Source: Lepraria neglecta
Lineage: Eukaryota > Ascomycota > Lecanoromycetes > Lecanorales > Stereocaulaceae
Length of the DNA: 64,000 nt
Assembly (NCBI GenBank): GCA_033220425.1
Contig: CM065652.1
Coordinates: 496,001-560,000 of the forward strand
Direction: 5' to 3'
Part shown: positions 32,499 through 44,070 of the stretch, piece after piece
How the letters are laid out: each line of letters begins with the position of its first letter
How positions within the stretch are numbered: the first letter of the stretch is position 1
Program-made: the position numbers and the translations under genes
Notes under the pieces: generated by a model
Database searches by the model: none
Seen by the model: only the letters and a program-made list of their open reading frames with translations
Told to the model about the DNA's origin: nothing

Positions 32499-34815
32499 AT
32501 GGCCAACATGAGCAGTCATAATGGGGCAGGGTCGGTGGACCCAGAAACACTGTACTCCAGACAGAATTGCATTGGTCTGTCACAGTCTACATAATACAAG
32601 AGATGCTTCTGACATGGTCCAGGTGGTGGGAGCTTTGGCAAGGTCTACAAAGGGTGCGCATCGGCCACCACTAAAGGAATCCGCTCACGCTAACACCTCC
32701 CAGAGTCGACCGACGCACAGGCCAGGCCGTAGCTATCAAGATCATCGACGTCGAGAACGCGGAAGACGAAGTCGAAGATATCATCCAAGAAATCTCCATT
32801 CTATCTGAGCTCCACTCGCCATACGTCACGCAATATCATGGGTCTTTTCTCAAGGGGTCGGATCTCTGGATCATAATGGAGTTCTGCTCAGGAGGAAGCT
32901 GCGCCGATCTGTTGAAGCCCGGTATAATAGCTGAGGAATACATCACCATAATTATAAGAGAGCTCTTGATGGGGTTGGACTACTTGCATTCGGATAAAAA
33001 GCTTCACAGAGACATCAAAGGTAAGATATCGCGCCATCTTCCGATTTGAATTTCCTTGGCTGAACTTCTCTGTTTCCCTCAGCTGCCAATATTCTTCTCG
33101 GCGCAAATGGCCAGGTCAAACTTGCGGACTTTGGTGTATCTGGACAGCTCTCTGCCACAATGACCAAGAAGAACACTTTCGTAGGCACCCCTTTCTGGAT
33201 GGCGCCTGAAGTCATTAAGCAGTCAGGCTACGACCACAAGGCGGACATCTGGTCTCTCGGAATAACTGCTCTTGAACTGGCCAAAGGGGAGCCGCCTTAC
33301 TCCGATATCCACCCAATGAAGGTACTGTTCTTGATACCCAAAAACCCACCTCCAGCACTGCAAGGTGATTTTAGCAAAGGCTTCAAGGAGTTTGTCGATC
33401 TTTGCCTGAAGCGTTCGCCCCAGGAGCGGTCATCAGCCAAGGAACTTCTGAAGCATCCTTTCATTCGTCGAGCAAAGAAAACCACGTATCTAACTGAGCT
33501 TATCGAGCGCTATGAGCGCTGGCAAGCTGTGCATGGTGATCAAGAATCAGATGACGGAAGTGATGATTCAAACCAGGAGCAACATGGAAGGCCAGAAGAC
33601 GAAGATCTATGGGACTTTGGAACGGTCAGACCAGCAGGGGGCAGAGGCGCTGGCTTAAAGGCTATGAATGACTCTGCTGCAAATGCAAGAGCATATCATG
33701 GCTCGAATGCGCACTCAATCTATAGGAGTCCTGATCGCAAATCGAAAGGGAATAGTAGAGCCAACGCCCCTGAGAATTTCGAAGACACAGTCAAAGTAAA
33801 TACACCAGCCGCAGGTCAGCCGCGAGGCTGGTCACCACAAAGGAAACCTCTAATTACGTCGACCCCACTGTCTCCGGGGGCAGCAGCTAGAGTGCCTCTG
33901 CCACCATCGCCGGCCAAAAACAATAACAAACCATCACAAGCGCAGACGCCCTCACATACCGCCCAAACACCAAACACACCTGAAGTCAAGACTCAGAACG
34001 ATAGCCCACAAACCTCGGATTATGATCGCAAGTTGCAAGAATCTCTAGCTGCAGACATGGAAATCCTCAATATGGGCCCTAACATTAATGAGGGGCTAAG
34101 GTCGTCAGGATTGCGACGAGAAGACTATTCTCCAAAGCCTGCAAAAGCGCCTGCCTCGAGAGCGCAGTTCGCCAACCTGCCAGAAATCCCTCCCTTCCGA
34201 GCCGAACCTGAGGGCCAACGCCCACATGAGTACCTACCAGCCATGGCTTCCTCTCCTGCTATGCCGCAACGCGAACAGCACCTTCCAACCCCTGTCCAGC
34301 AGCAACCTCTACCACAAGGCTCCTTCAACGATTTCCTCGCCAGCCACCCTCCAACCCTCGCACCAGTCACAAATCAGCCCAGACAACAGCGCGATACAGC
34401 CGCTCCTCGCGCATCAATGGAATCCAATAGCTCTGCAACCTCCTTCCCAACCGGCGACCCTGACGATGAACTCACAGCTCTCAATAGCGTTCTGATACCA
34501 GCTCTCCAATCAGCCCTTCAACGCCGCTCTCACCGCCTCACCCAATCTCTCACCGAAAATGCGAACAAATCACGTACCGCCACGCCTGCTGAGAAAGAAG
34601 CCATGGATCAAGAAGACCGAAAGTTCAAGCATGCGCACGAGAGAATCAAGAGTCGCATCTTGAAGCTTGCTGGTATCTTTGCTGACATCGAGAGGTTGGA
34701 TCAAGAGGCTATGGTGGGGATGGGTGGAGGTGTTGGGCCGTTCCTGGAGGGCATGCTGGAGGAGATACTTGTTCGCATTGAGGAGGTCCAGGAGGAGCCA
34801 GCGCCGGCTCGCTGA
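32499..34815 (+). CDS. Germinal-centre (Ste20-type) Ser/Thr kinase, MST3/Sps1/Kic1-like
   Basis: Fungal GCK kinases act in polarity, septation and morphogenesis pathways. Four exons, 32499-32574, 32623-32653, 32704-33020 and 33083-34815, give 718 residues; the second exon is only 31 nt. The kinase domain occupies roughly residues 20-285. It has the glycine loop [11 protein letters not shown] (assembled across introns 1 and 2), [18 protein letters not shown] (typical GCK-III), the catalytic loop [30 protein letters not shown] and [11 protein letters not shown]. The C-terminal 430 residues are Pro/Ser/Gln-rich and disordered, ending in a helical segment ([20 protein letters not shown], then [12 protein letters not shown]), a likely partner-binding domain as in fungal Sps1/Kic1-type proteins. 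The second intron has a GTGCGC donor. Which yeast gene is orthologous is left open. Confidence 0.92.
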
Positions 34816-36388
34816 GATGGTTGGTTGGGGGTTTGAGGATCACGTTCCAGTCTAGCGGATTTGTTCGCGGCTGTAGGATATGATGGATTGATTCTATGGC
34901 ATGGTTGTGTGCATGTGGGCATCATATAGATATCATGTTACACAGAAGCGCTCGGCGGACAGGATTGTAGCAAGAGCAATGTTGATGCAGATCCATTCAA
35001 ATCAACAGAATCCAGCCTTGAAAAATTACTATACAAGCTTACGGACCACGCATCATCTCGTGCTCTCCCATTAGATGCTCCGTCTATTGGTGAAGAAGCA
35101 TATCCAGTCAAATCCAAATCCCCTTAGACAAAATTCCCCAAGACAAGCCTCGCCGTCTAAACTCCGTAACATAGTTCCTCCTACCAGACAATCTCAGCCC
35201 ATCTCGTATTCTAGCCGATCAACTGTCCTTTCTCCGACACTCTGAACTCAAAAGAGATCTCACAGCTACCAAGTTCTATCGAAGAAGAACGGATGTATTG
35301 AGAAGTCACTACACGCAGTGTCTGGCTGCAGATGTATGAGAGAAAGAGTATAATATAGTCAGTTGGCGGCTAGTCGAGCGGGGACACATCAGCTCTTGTA
35401 TGGCGAACGAGTAGTTGGATATCAGGCAGTGATGGGTGATCAGTGTTGGGGTGGGGATGGAAGTCTGATGAGGTGATGGTGAGTGTTTAGTAGGGAGAGA
35501 CATGAGCGGCGGAGAGAGGGACGGAGTTGAAAGAACATGGAGTGGTGCGAAGCCAGACACGTAGAGCCGTCCTAGTAACATATTATAGGTCCAATAGACC
35601 ATTCGGCGGTGAGGGAGAGGATCTTGTGTATGTGATTGGAAAGGGGGTGTAGAAAATTCGGGGGTGAGGGTGAGGGCGAGGACCTCGTGTATGTGATTGA
35701 AAAGGAAAGGGAAGTGGGGTCCGTGGCTACGATTAACTGCCACAATTAGCACGTAGAGCTCGACCCGGGTTTAAATGCGGGAAGCATGCAACGTTGAGAT
35801 ATGGGAATAACCATCCGGGCCAAGCACAGGAGATCTGCAAAACGAATTCCGGGTTTCAAAATTGGGAAACACGAAGAAACTTCATGATGACGACACGAAG
35901 ACTTCGATCAACGTTTCTTATCTTTATAAAATCCTCTGCTCTGCTCGGTGCACCTGCGCACATCGCATGAGCAACAATATTGGCAAGCACTGATTCCAAT
36001 CCATCGTGTATATACCCAGATCGCTCCTTCCTATGTGTATATGTCCGCGATATCACTGTTCGTGTATCCCATGCTCTTTCCCCAAGTAGGTAGGACCACC
36101 CTCGCAAGGAACACAGCCAGCTCCACCAAGCTAAGTTCCCAGTCCTGTCCTGTCAAATCGTAATCGCCGCGCTGATATCAATGCCAATTAATCAAGCACC
36201 ATTCGTATACAGATATCATAATCGTTGCTGAAGAGTCCCGTAATCTCGTATTCGTACATGGTTCCGGCTCGGTGACTTCGTAATAGAAGGTTGTAAGTTT
36301 TCAAATAGGCTGGCCAGCAGTATCGAAAAGGAAATAAATCAGAGCCGAGACCTTGGTAAGTCATGCTTTTGGTAATCATTCAGGTAGG
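34816..36388. other. Intergenic region with a short direct repeat
   Basis: About 1.6 kb without a supported gene. A diverged direct repeat of about 45 bp (35601-35645 and 35656-35705, both with ATTCGG, GTGAGGG and TGTATGTGATTG) creates a long open frame on the minus strand that has no family features. The rest should hold the 3' ends of the kinase and YTH genes. Confidence 0.5.
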
Positions 36389-38544
36389 TTAGTACGGCCT
36401 CCCGGGCACCCAACCCATGGGTAGTTGTTGTCCCTCTGATGGGACTCTTTGGAACATCTGAACAAGTCGTCTTCCCACACTCGTCTCCAACTCCGTGCCA
36501 TCTCTTGCGATTTTCACTTCCCTGTTCGCATTCCAAGGGTTCCTAAGACCCCTCGTCCGGTAAAATGGTAAGCGGTTCGTCGCAAGCCATTCGATCTTGA
36601 AGGGTTTGCCGAATGCCTGAGCATCGCCGGAAAGCGCAACTTCATCCTCCTCCTCTGCTTTCTCTTCACCTCTCATCACATCTTCGGGGGCGTCCAGTTC
36701 ATGATCAATAATTTGTGCGAGCTCCTCATCTTCAGGGTCCGCCTCCCAGAATATAGTGCCACGCGCAGAATCGTCAATGATGCGTCCCCTGGGTGCGAAT
36801 TCGGTAGGGGCTGTCTGTATCGATCTAGGCACGTGGGGGTCATCAATGACGGTTTCTCCTCGAGGAGCCCAATCAAGGCCTGCCGCTGCTTCATCGGTGA
36901 TGGGGGATGCCATGCGAGAGTATCCGAAGTATTCACCAGATTTGTTAGCAGAGAAGATGAGGTAGACGTTTTCTGCGGTCTGCTTTTGTAAGCATAAGAA
37001 TGTCGCTAGCAGGTCAAGGTTCGAACCTGGTAGGCTTTATTCAAAGCATCTTCATTGTGCGACTGAGTAGCCCAAATCCCGTTTCGTACGCTCAATTCCA
37101 TGTCTTCCACTGTTAAGCTCTTCATGATGAAATATTTGTCCTTGACCTTAATGTTGGGATCGCCTGACCGTGAGGCCTCGTCCTCGGATGCTTTAGAAGA
37201 TACTTCACGATTTTGTGTAATAGCTTCAAAGGCCGTTTGAGTATAAGCCACCGAGGGCATGAGGGCTGCTGGTCCTGTAGGAGCGCCAGGTGTCGAGGTG
37301 GCAGCGGAGCTTCTTCGAAGACGACAGACAAGTCGCACACCTTGGAACCTTGAGTCGTGAAACCTGGTCATGGCAGCTGCACAAGATGCCTCGGTCCTAT
37401 AGTTGACGAATGCGCAATTGCTTTTTGAGATAAGGAAAACGCTTTCGATGTCTCTCGTCGCGTCTCGGGAGAAGTGGTCTTTGAGATCACCGACGGTAGT
37501 CCCGGATGGAAGATTTCCTACCCATAAAGCGTGGCCCGATTGTTTCGGTTTTCGAGGCGGACCTCTCGGGGTGGAGGGGATACTCGCAGTGCTTGAAGCG
37601 GAGCTGACTCTACTTAATACTGTGCAAGTAAATTAGCAGCTGGATTTGTAACATGTAAAAGTCACTTGCCTGGCACACTGCCCGGCCTAAGATAGGGACC
37701 ACTTGTTCCGTAAGGCAAAGGACCCGCAGCGCCAGGCGAATAACCACTGTGCATCGCTCTACCACCCATTGCAGGCATTTCTCCAGTCTGCTGTCCAAAC
37801 CCTTGGTTTGATCCTGAACCATAAGCAGTAGGATAAGACCCACGCTGGGGCTGTCCAGGCTGTCCGTACTGTCCCGGAAAGTACATGTACTGTTGTTGCT
37901 GAGGTGAATAGTAGGCAGCTCCAGTATACGGAGAGTGGATTGAACTGGGTCCCCCTGACTGAGACGGAGGACTGGGCTGTATTTGGCCAAAAGCCTGTTG
38001 GAATGTCGGAGGATATTGTGAAGGGTGCATTGGATAATTTGCAGGATTCATTGGAGATTGACCTGCATACTGCTGGGACTGAAAGGGTGAAGTACCGCTC
38101 GGCGTGCCTGCTAAGAATTGTTGTTGATCAAGATGCGACATTTGCGCAGGTGTGGAAGATTGGTAGTCTTGCAGCGCTCCGACCATGCCAGACATGCTGA
38201 AAGCGCCTGGAGACTGTCCTCGCCCCAGCTGGTAGCCTGCGCTTTGTTGTCCAGGTAGGTTGAACGGGTTGCCACCCGGGATTTGCTGCTGGAGAGTGGC
38301 CCCCTGCTGAAAGTCATACTGGACATTGCCAGGAGAGGCATTTGCGGCTATTCAATTAGCACATGTGAAAAGATGAAAAGGTGAAAAGATGCAAAGCAGT
38401 TTGATGGGAAATGAAAGAAATGGACGAGTCAGACGTACGCGGTGGCAAGGGTCTTTCTCGATCGCTTAGTCTGGCTCGCGCCGAAGGGTCCATGGGCTGC
38501 CCACCCGGTGGCAACCTCCCACTCTGCCCATTGTCCTCGACCAT
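36389..38544 (-). CDS. RRM + YTH-domain RNA-binding protein (m6A reader type)
   Basis: YTH domains bind N6-methyladenosine in RNA. Exons 38544-38439, 38347-37670, 37619-37027 and 36979-36389 give about 655 residues. The first 265 are Gln/Pro/Gly/Tyr-rich (low complexity, possible phase-separating region). An RRM follows (ALWVGNLPSGTTVGDLKDHF as RNP2 region, SNCAFVNYRTEASC as RNP1 region). The YTH domain is split by a long acidic insert: KYFIMKSLTVEDMELS, GIWATQSHNEDALNKAY, VYLIFSANKSGEYFGYSRM, then FKIEWLATNRLPFYRTRGL and NREVKIARDGTELE. The aromatic-cage Trp residues WATQ and EWLA are present. Intron 2 (37669-37620) begins with GCAAGT, a GC-AG intron. The start is uncertain: ATG 38544 is preferred, but an in-frame ATG at 38604 would add 20 residues. 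Confidence 0.9.
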
Positions 38545-41500
38545 TTCTCTATCTTCGACAATTACCGGCAAGACGGCCCACTGCTGTACCCACATAAGAC
38601 GCATGTTAGTCTACATATCCGACCGTGAAACGACAGATCGGGAAGAAAAAGTGGGAGTACACGTTTTGGGGATGCCTCCTATATGTTTCTGGACAGTCTC
38701 AAAAGCTTCTTAAAAGCTGAATCTCTAATCGTGGCGTGGATCGGAGATATTCAAGGCCGTCTTAACTATCTTGAGGCTCTTGACCGATCCTGATTCGAAG
38801 ATTGGACAGATGAGAATCTGAATGTGGAAGAGGATGTTCAGCGACTTGTCCTGTTGCAGCAGACCGTTGTGGCAACGAGGTAAATAAGCGAGGTGCCTTC
38901 TCTCAACCCATGCCAAACATGTCTCTGAAGAAGGATGATACACGAGTTGGGTATAGCACCAATACGGTTTGACAGGTAGGTTAAGTTTAGCAGACGAATG
39001 GAAGGAGAGAAGTAGCAAACGGCTGAGGAGAGGTTTTGATAATGACAGGAATAGATCGACGTCACGGCCTGCTTGGGAGTTAGACGCTATCCGGCATTGG
39101 GAGGGAGATGCATTTCCAAAGCACGAGGGTTAGTGTACGTACCTTTGCTTCGAGTGATTGTGGCGAATATGCAAAGCTGACTATCGATTGGCTGTGCAAG
39201 CGTGGTCCTGGGTCATTGAAGCCAGGCTGATTGGGATTAGGCTTGCCTCGTCGTGCATAGAGCTATAAGGGAGCTGATGGCGGTGTGGATCTCCCGCGGA
39301 TTGCTCAAAGCAGGAATCTAGGAATCTGGCGACCTTGGTGAGATGGATGCTGGAGGATGGCCCACTGGGCATAGGATTGGTTTTGGGAAGGAATCATCAT
39401 TGTGATTAAAGTACGATGGTAGCATTTTATGGCTCTGCTAGATTGTTGATCGTATAACCTAAGCAAGCGCATCATGACGAGTGAGGTACAGTAAGGGACT
39501 TTGGGCGGCAAGTCTGGGTAAGGGTAAGAATAAGTTTAGTCCAGCCACAGTGTTGTTTGCTGCTTCCAAGGTCTAGAACCTCAAAAACTTAGGAGCCGTT
39601 TTTACCAGGCTCCACGCCTTCCCGATGAGATTGCAGGCTTAGCACGGGTCCGAACAGGGGATGAGAGGCAGGAGCGGAGGCTCAGTGCGGCTTTCAGCCA
39701 CAACCCCATTACACCACTCGCCTTAGCACCTTCCCTGGAACTATAGGGCCCAATTAGTGACTCCAGACCTTGAAGATTGATCGCATATACCTCGATTCCA
39801 CGATACAATGGCCCTCTGGGCCATCTCATGGTCGCTTGTGTCCATCGAGATCTCAATTAAAACAAGCCTAGTGTAGTACTAGTCTCTTGCTTAATCCTCT
39901 TGCCCTCTAGGCTTCTCCGGAGACGACTCCGCTTTTAACCGTGCCTGGTCTGCACTTCTCTCCCATCATTGTTCAAGCGTCTGTCACTACTTTAGATGAT
40001 TGGCTTGTTATTAAACAAGGTAAATCGCGCCGAGGGTCTATCGTGCAACGATAGCTCTGAAGCCGATCTGTTACGAGTCCTTCCAGGCGACCTTTTCGAT
40101 GGTACTTCCGAACTGTCTCGAAGACTTTACTCGTACGACCAATGAGGGAGGGGTATCTCGCTGGAAAACCTATTAAAAGATTTCCCGATGATGGAAGAAT
40201 GATCCTCGGTTGTCTTCGCAGAAGCGGAGAGGCAAGTGGCCGTCAATGTGCGCAATGCGTATCACGTAAATAGAAAAAACTCGTCTACAGAAAAAGCCGT
40301 TGAAGTAATTGCAGATCATCCGCTATGACAAGGGAGTCCGAATATAGCGTTGAGGAATGAAGTCAAACGGGAAGAATTTGAGCCTACAAATAATGTCGGG
40401 AAAAGAAGCCGTCTCGAAGGCTTCGTATTGGAAAAGGAAGCGATCTGCAGATGATAACTTCTCTAAACGCCACACTCCGGGCAGTTAGTTCCTAGGCTAA
40501 GCTCGTTTTCGGGCCAAAAAGTCGAACCACCTTTTCTTCCGCCACCGTTTGACCCTCTTGACAGTTTTCGCAAACCGTTGGCGAGGTCCGTCACTCTTGC
40601 TCGATCGTTTTCGTATATCGTCATTGCTTTCGTCATGTGAGCATGGGAGGCCTGATTCTACTTGACATCACTCAATGATTCCCATCGCTCGAGAAATTCC
40701 CATTCTGCGTGAAAAGTTCTCTCACATAGGCGCACTGCCACAGCCGACCTTCACATGGGACAATTTGCCACCAAGATCTAGATCGCCCCATACTATCCTA
40801 TGGAAATTCGATATTTTCTAAAGATGGGAAATCTTATGGTAAAGCTTTGACCGTGGATTACGGGTGTTATAGCTTGTATTGAAGTCGTATGGTATCTGTT
40901 GCACTACGTAGAGCGTCGGGTGTTGGTCTGCCGAAGCATCGTTCTGCAATGTCATACTTGTTGGGAAAAGATCGATGAAACCAGCTGGGTCGACCTGTCA
41001 AAACCACGAGGTGCCATGGATAGAATTCGCAGAATTCGTGAAGCTCAGCCACAGTCTTCCATCCCAGACATTTGGGACAGGGCAGGCGGGTACTAAGCCT
41101 ACTAGGGCAATCTGGCCCCCGAAGATTCCTAATGCAGGATAAGGCTTGCAGGAAGATTGTCGCTGATGTGGCTGCAAAAAGGAAACCTGGAGACGATCTT
41201 GGTGTTGCCGCAAATAGACCCACATAGTGTTCCATGATCTGTCATCGTATGGCTTGGGCCCTTGAAATGGGGGAGATATGCTTCAAAGCTAGCACTGAAC
41301 CTACTCGGACCTCGAAAAGGCAATTGGATAGCCGCAAAACTCCAGGTGGCGAATTATGGCAGATCTATCCTTGGCTTGCGCTTGCAGACTAGACTTTGGA
41401 AAGGTGACATTGATATGAGAGCGAAGGTCCCACATGCTGTTTGAGTTCTTACTGATGTGGAAGCCTTCCATAGACTCCTTGCGTCTTCATAGAGTCATAG

Positions 41501-42265
41501 ACAGGCAATTATCGTCCATTTGATTCAATGCACCAAACGTACTAGGCAGTCAGGTGTTGACGTCTACAATGATGGAAGTATTTGCCACCTTTGGCATGTG
41601 TAAAGAATTGCCGATTCATGATGGCTTGCACAGTAGATGCGTTGCCACCGGGAAGACGTTCTACTATGCTGGATGCCGAGGCTGTGCTTTTCCTCTGCCT
41701 ACCAAATGAAAGCGGTATCAACCAGTCCTTCATAGATGTCCGCTGCCGAGAGGTTTCTCCTACAGAAACGCTTCTTAACAACATCATCCTTTTCTCACTT
41801 GCATTGATGCCTAAAGCTGCGGAAGGGTATTGGTGTACATAGGCTTGAGCGCTGCTGTCACACGATATGGAACGTCGTCGGATTGCACATGACAAAGAGC
41901 CTATGCTTCCCAGGCGATAACATTCTGTAGTCTCAAGTACATTGATCCTTGCTGATCACAACAGACAGAATCCCACTCCAATACTGCGCTTGACGGGCAC
42001 CTCCCGCGCCGTCTCATGTGCCAAGGGAGACTTTCCCTTTGCATCTGTCTCATCACTAAGACAGCAACCCAACCAATCCTCGGTCGATCTCGAATTTTCG
42101 CATTGACACTCGGACATGGGGGGCGGAAGTTGAGACACTTTCGACATATCATGGAAAATTCGCTTTAGGGTGTGATATCTTCTTGAGTAACAGGATGGTT
42201 GACACCAACGTCTCTACATCAGGGAACCCGGCGATCACCCAGACAAGCAATAATTGTGTAGAGCA
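38545..42265. other. Gene-poor region of 3.7 kb
   Basis: No gene can be supported. Open frames of 60-120 codons exist on both strands (for example 40867-41235 minus and 41542-41895 minus) but show no motif, no splice partners and unnatural composition. The stretch 39560-39960 looks like an old dispersed repeat in style, but there is no second copy in this window to prove it. The left edge should contain the promoter of the YTH gene. Confidence 0.45.
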
Positions 42266-43564
42266 TCACGGTATCCGAACAGCTCGACCAACACTACCAG
42301 TCTCAAAGACTTCCACCAAGCCTGCGCCGAGGCACTCTGCGAGCACCCAATCGAATGCAAGACCATAAAACTGTTTCCACTTGCGCGTTCGATTTGGCAG
42401 TATTCCTGCAAATTCCCCTCTGTACTTCTTCGCCTTTGCAGCTGGGTCATCGGCAGATATACCGCCATTCCAGCGTTCGCGCAAGAGATACAAGGGGAGC
42501 TCCCTATACTTGGACTTTGTGACAAGAGAGACCATATGAGAACGAGCTGACGTCAAGAGCTTCAGATATGGGCCGGTGCCTGGCAAGGACAATTTGAGCT
42601 GTTCCCCTTCACCGACGAACCCCTGCGGATCTTGCTCAGCCTGGCTAGTGAACTGCGAGCTACTGCGTCGAACACCTCCCCTCCCTCCAGCTCCATATAT
42701 AGCGTCCTCCCCACCAACAGCAGCCACAGACCCTGATGCTGCTCTAGAGATACTCGAAATGGACGTTACTGTGCCTTGAGACGCAGAGTCAGGACGACTG
42801 AAGACATTTGTAGAATTCGTGTAGTGAGCAGAAGATATCAGAAAGCCACCACGCATTATTGCGGTAACGTCTGGCCCGGAGAAAGCACTGAGATTGATAC
42901 TTTGCGCCATGGGTCTGGTACGAAGATGCTCCAAGAACTTATCTAATAATCCCTTTAATGATCTACTCATTTGGCGAGAAGACAGACACTTACTACTTAG
43001 ATCCTCGCCTAGCTCATCCGCTTCCATTACAAGCCTCTCTACATCCTTCGACAGTATTAGACCTTCTCCGATACTTGATCCACCCGTACCTCTCCCAGGT
43101 GTGACCACCTTCCTTATAGTCCCCGCTTTCGTCAACTCAGCAATCTCACGTTCGGTTTGGGTCGGTGACTCCATAAGAGTATGTACATGAGCAACGGTGA
43201 CAGTCGGAGGTAGAGATTTCCTGAAGTTCAAAATTTCTGCTATCTTTGTGCTGTTGAATCCTCCAGCCTCAGGCATGGCATCAAACATGTGCGATCGTAT
43301 ATGTTGTACTGTCTGAGCCACATCTCGTAAGGAGAGGTTAGCGCCTAATGAATTGACAATCCCAGCATCTTCAAGGCGGTCTCCAAAAAGGTCATCATCA
43401 TCATCGTCGTCAGCGGTCTCCGGCTTAGAGTGGGAACGTCGGACTGGCTTTTTTTGCTTCAGGTCTGCGAAAGGCGACGATGAGGAGCGTCTTAATGAAG
43501 GGTTCTTCTGATATGGCTTCTTTGTTATGCGAGATGAATGTGCAGCCGAAAAATTGAGAGGCAT
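42266..43564 (-). CDS. STK19-like protein
   Basis: Single-exon frame of 432 residues. The pattern matches the fungal branch of the STK19 family (winged-helix protein once called a kinase; human STK19 acts in transcription-coupled repair and chromatin). A Ser/Arg-rich disordered head of about 60 residues ends in an acidic run (six Asp or more). The conserved body follows: QHIRSHMFDAMPEAGGFNS, ILNFRKSLPPTVTVAHVHTL, ELTKAGTIRKVVTPGRG and ILSKDVERLVME. A loop with a Ser/Gly-rich insert leads to the last winged-helix part: LKLSLPGTGPYLKLL, KYRELPLYLLRERWNGG and KQFYGLAFDWVLAECLGAG. Start 43564 is the first in-frame ATG. It is divergent from DGA1. Confidence 0.85.
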   Translation of the reverse strand: MPLNFSAAHSSRITKKPYQKNPSLRRSSSSPFADLKQKKPVRRSHSKPETADDDDDDDLFGDRLEDAGIVNSLGANLSLRDVAQTVQHIRSHMFDAMPEAGGFNSTKIAEILNFRKSLPPTVTVAHVHTLMESPTQTEREIAELTKAGTIRKVVTPGRGTGGSSIGEGLILSKDVERLVMEADELGEDLSSKCLSSRQMSRSLKGLLDKFLEHLRTRPMAQSINLSAFSGPDVTAIMRGGFLISSAHYTNSTNVFSRPDSASQGTVTSISSISRAASGSVAAVGGEDAIYGAGGRGGVRRSSSQFTSQAEQDPQGFVGEGEQLKLSLPGTGPYLKLLTSARSHMVSLVTKSKYRELPLYLLRERWNGGISADDPAAKAKKYRGEFAGILPNRTRKWKQFYGLAFDWVLAECLGAGLVEVFETGSVGRAVRIP

Positions 43565-44070
43565 TGCGCTGGTAGATAATACAAGTCGAACACCAGAGCG
43601 TGGTCTAGGGCAGACGCTAGCTCACAGGAGTATGCACCGAAGACAGTCTATAGTGAAAATCTGTCTCTAAAATGAATACACTTACTAGATTTAATCGACG
43701 TTGCAAAGACTGCTGGTCCCTTTCCCAGCGCTATTCTATCTGGCACTTGTATTACGTATGGCCGCCTTTGCTCTGACCTCAGCTCCATATAGTCAGTATC
43801 ACTTTTTGCGAGGGATCATACCGAGGTATCATGTACGAATGAAGAAGCCGTTTCTCGAAAGAGGATAAGAGCCGTTGGCGCCGTTGAGGGTGCGTCATCG
43901 TGCGCCAAAAGACCCTGAGATCTGAACACAACAATCAGCTCCCACCGAGCCACCCTTCAACACAGATGTGACAGGTGTTCAAGGAAGCTCATAAGAGCTC
44001 TACATGAGCGAATTTACTCTCGTTGACCGTCTAATTATCCTATTCGCCGCGTGACAACAATCTCGTTACA
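43565..44070. promoter_or_regulatory. Divergent promoter STK19-like / DGA1
   Basis: 506 bp between two divergent start codons. No gene and no assignable site is seen. Confidence 0.4.

Noticed and set aside
35309-35752. 147-codon minus-strand frame
   Set aside because: It is opened by the G-rich direct repeat on the other strand; no motif, no splice partner, unnatural His/Pro/Thr-rich composition.
40867-41235. 122-codon minus-strand frame in the gene-poor region
   Set aside because: No motif and irregular composition; an overlapping alternative frame is equally open.
41542-41895. 117-codon minus-strand frame
   Set aside because: No motif; the opposite strand is open as well.
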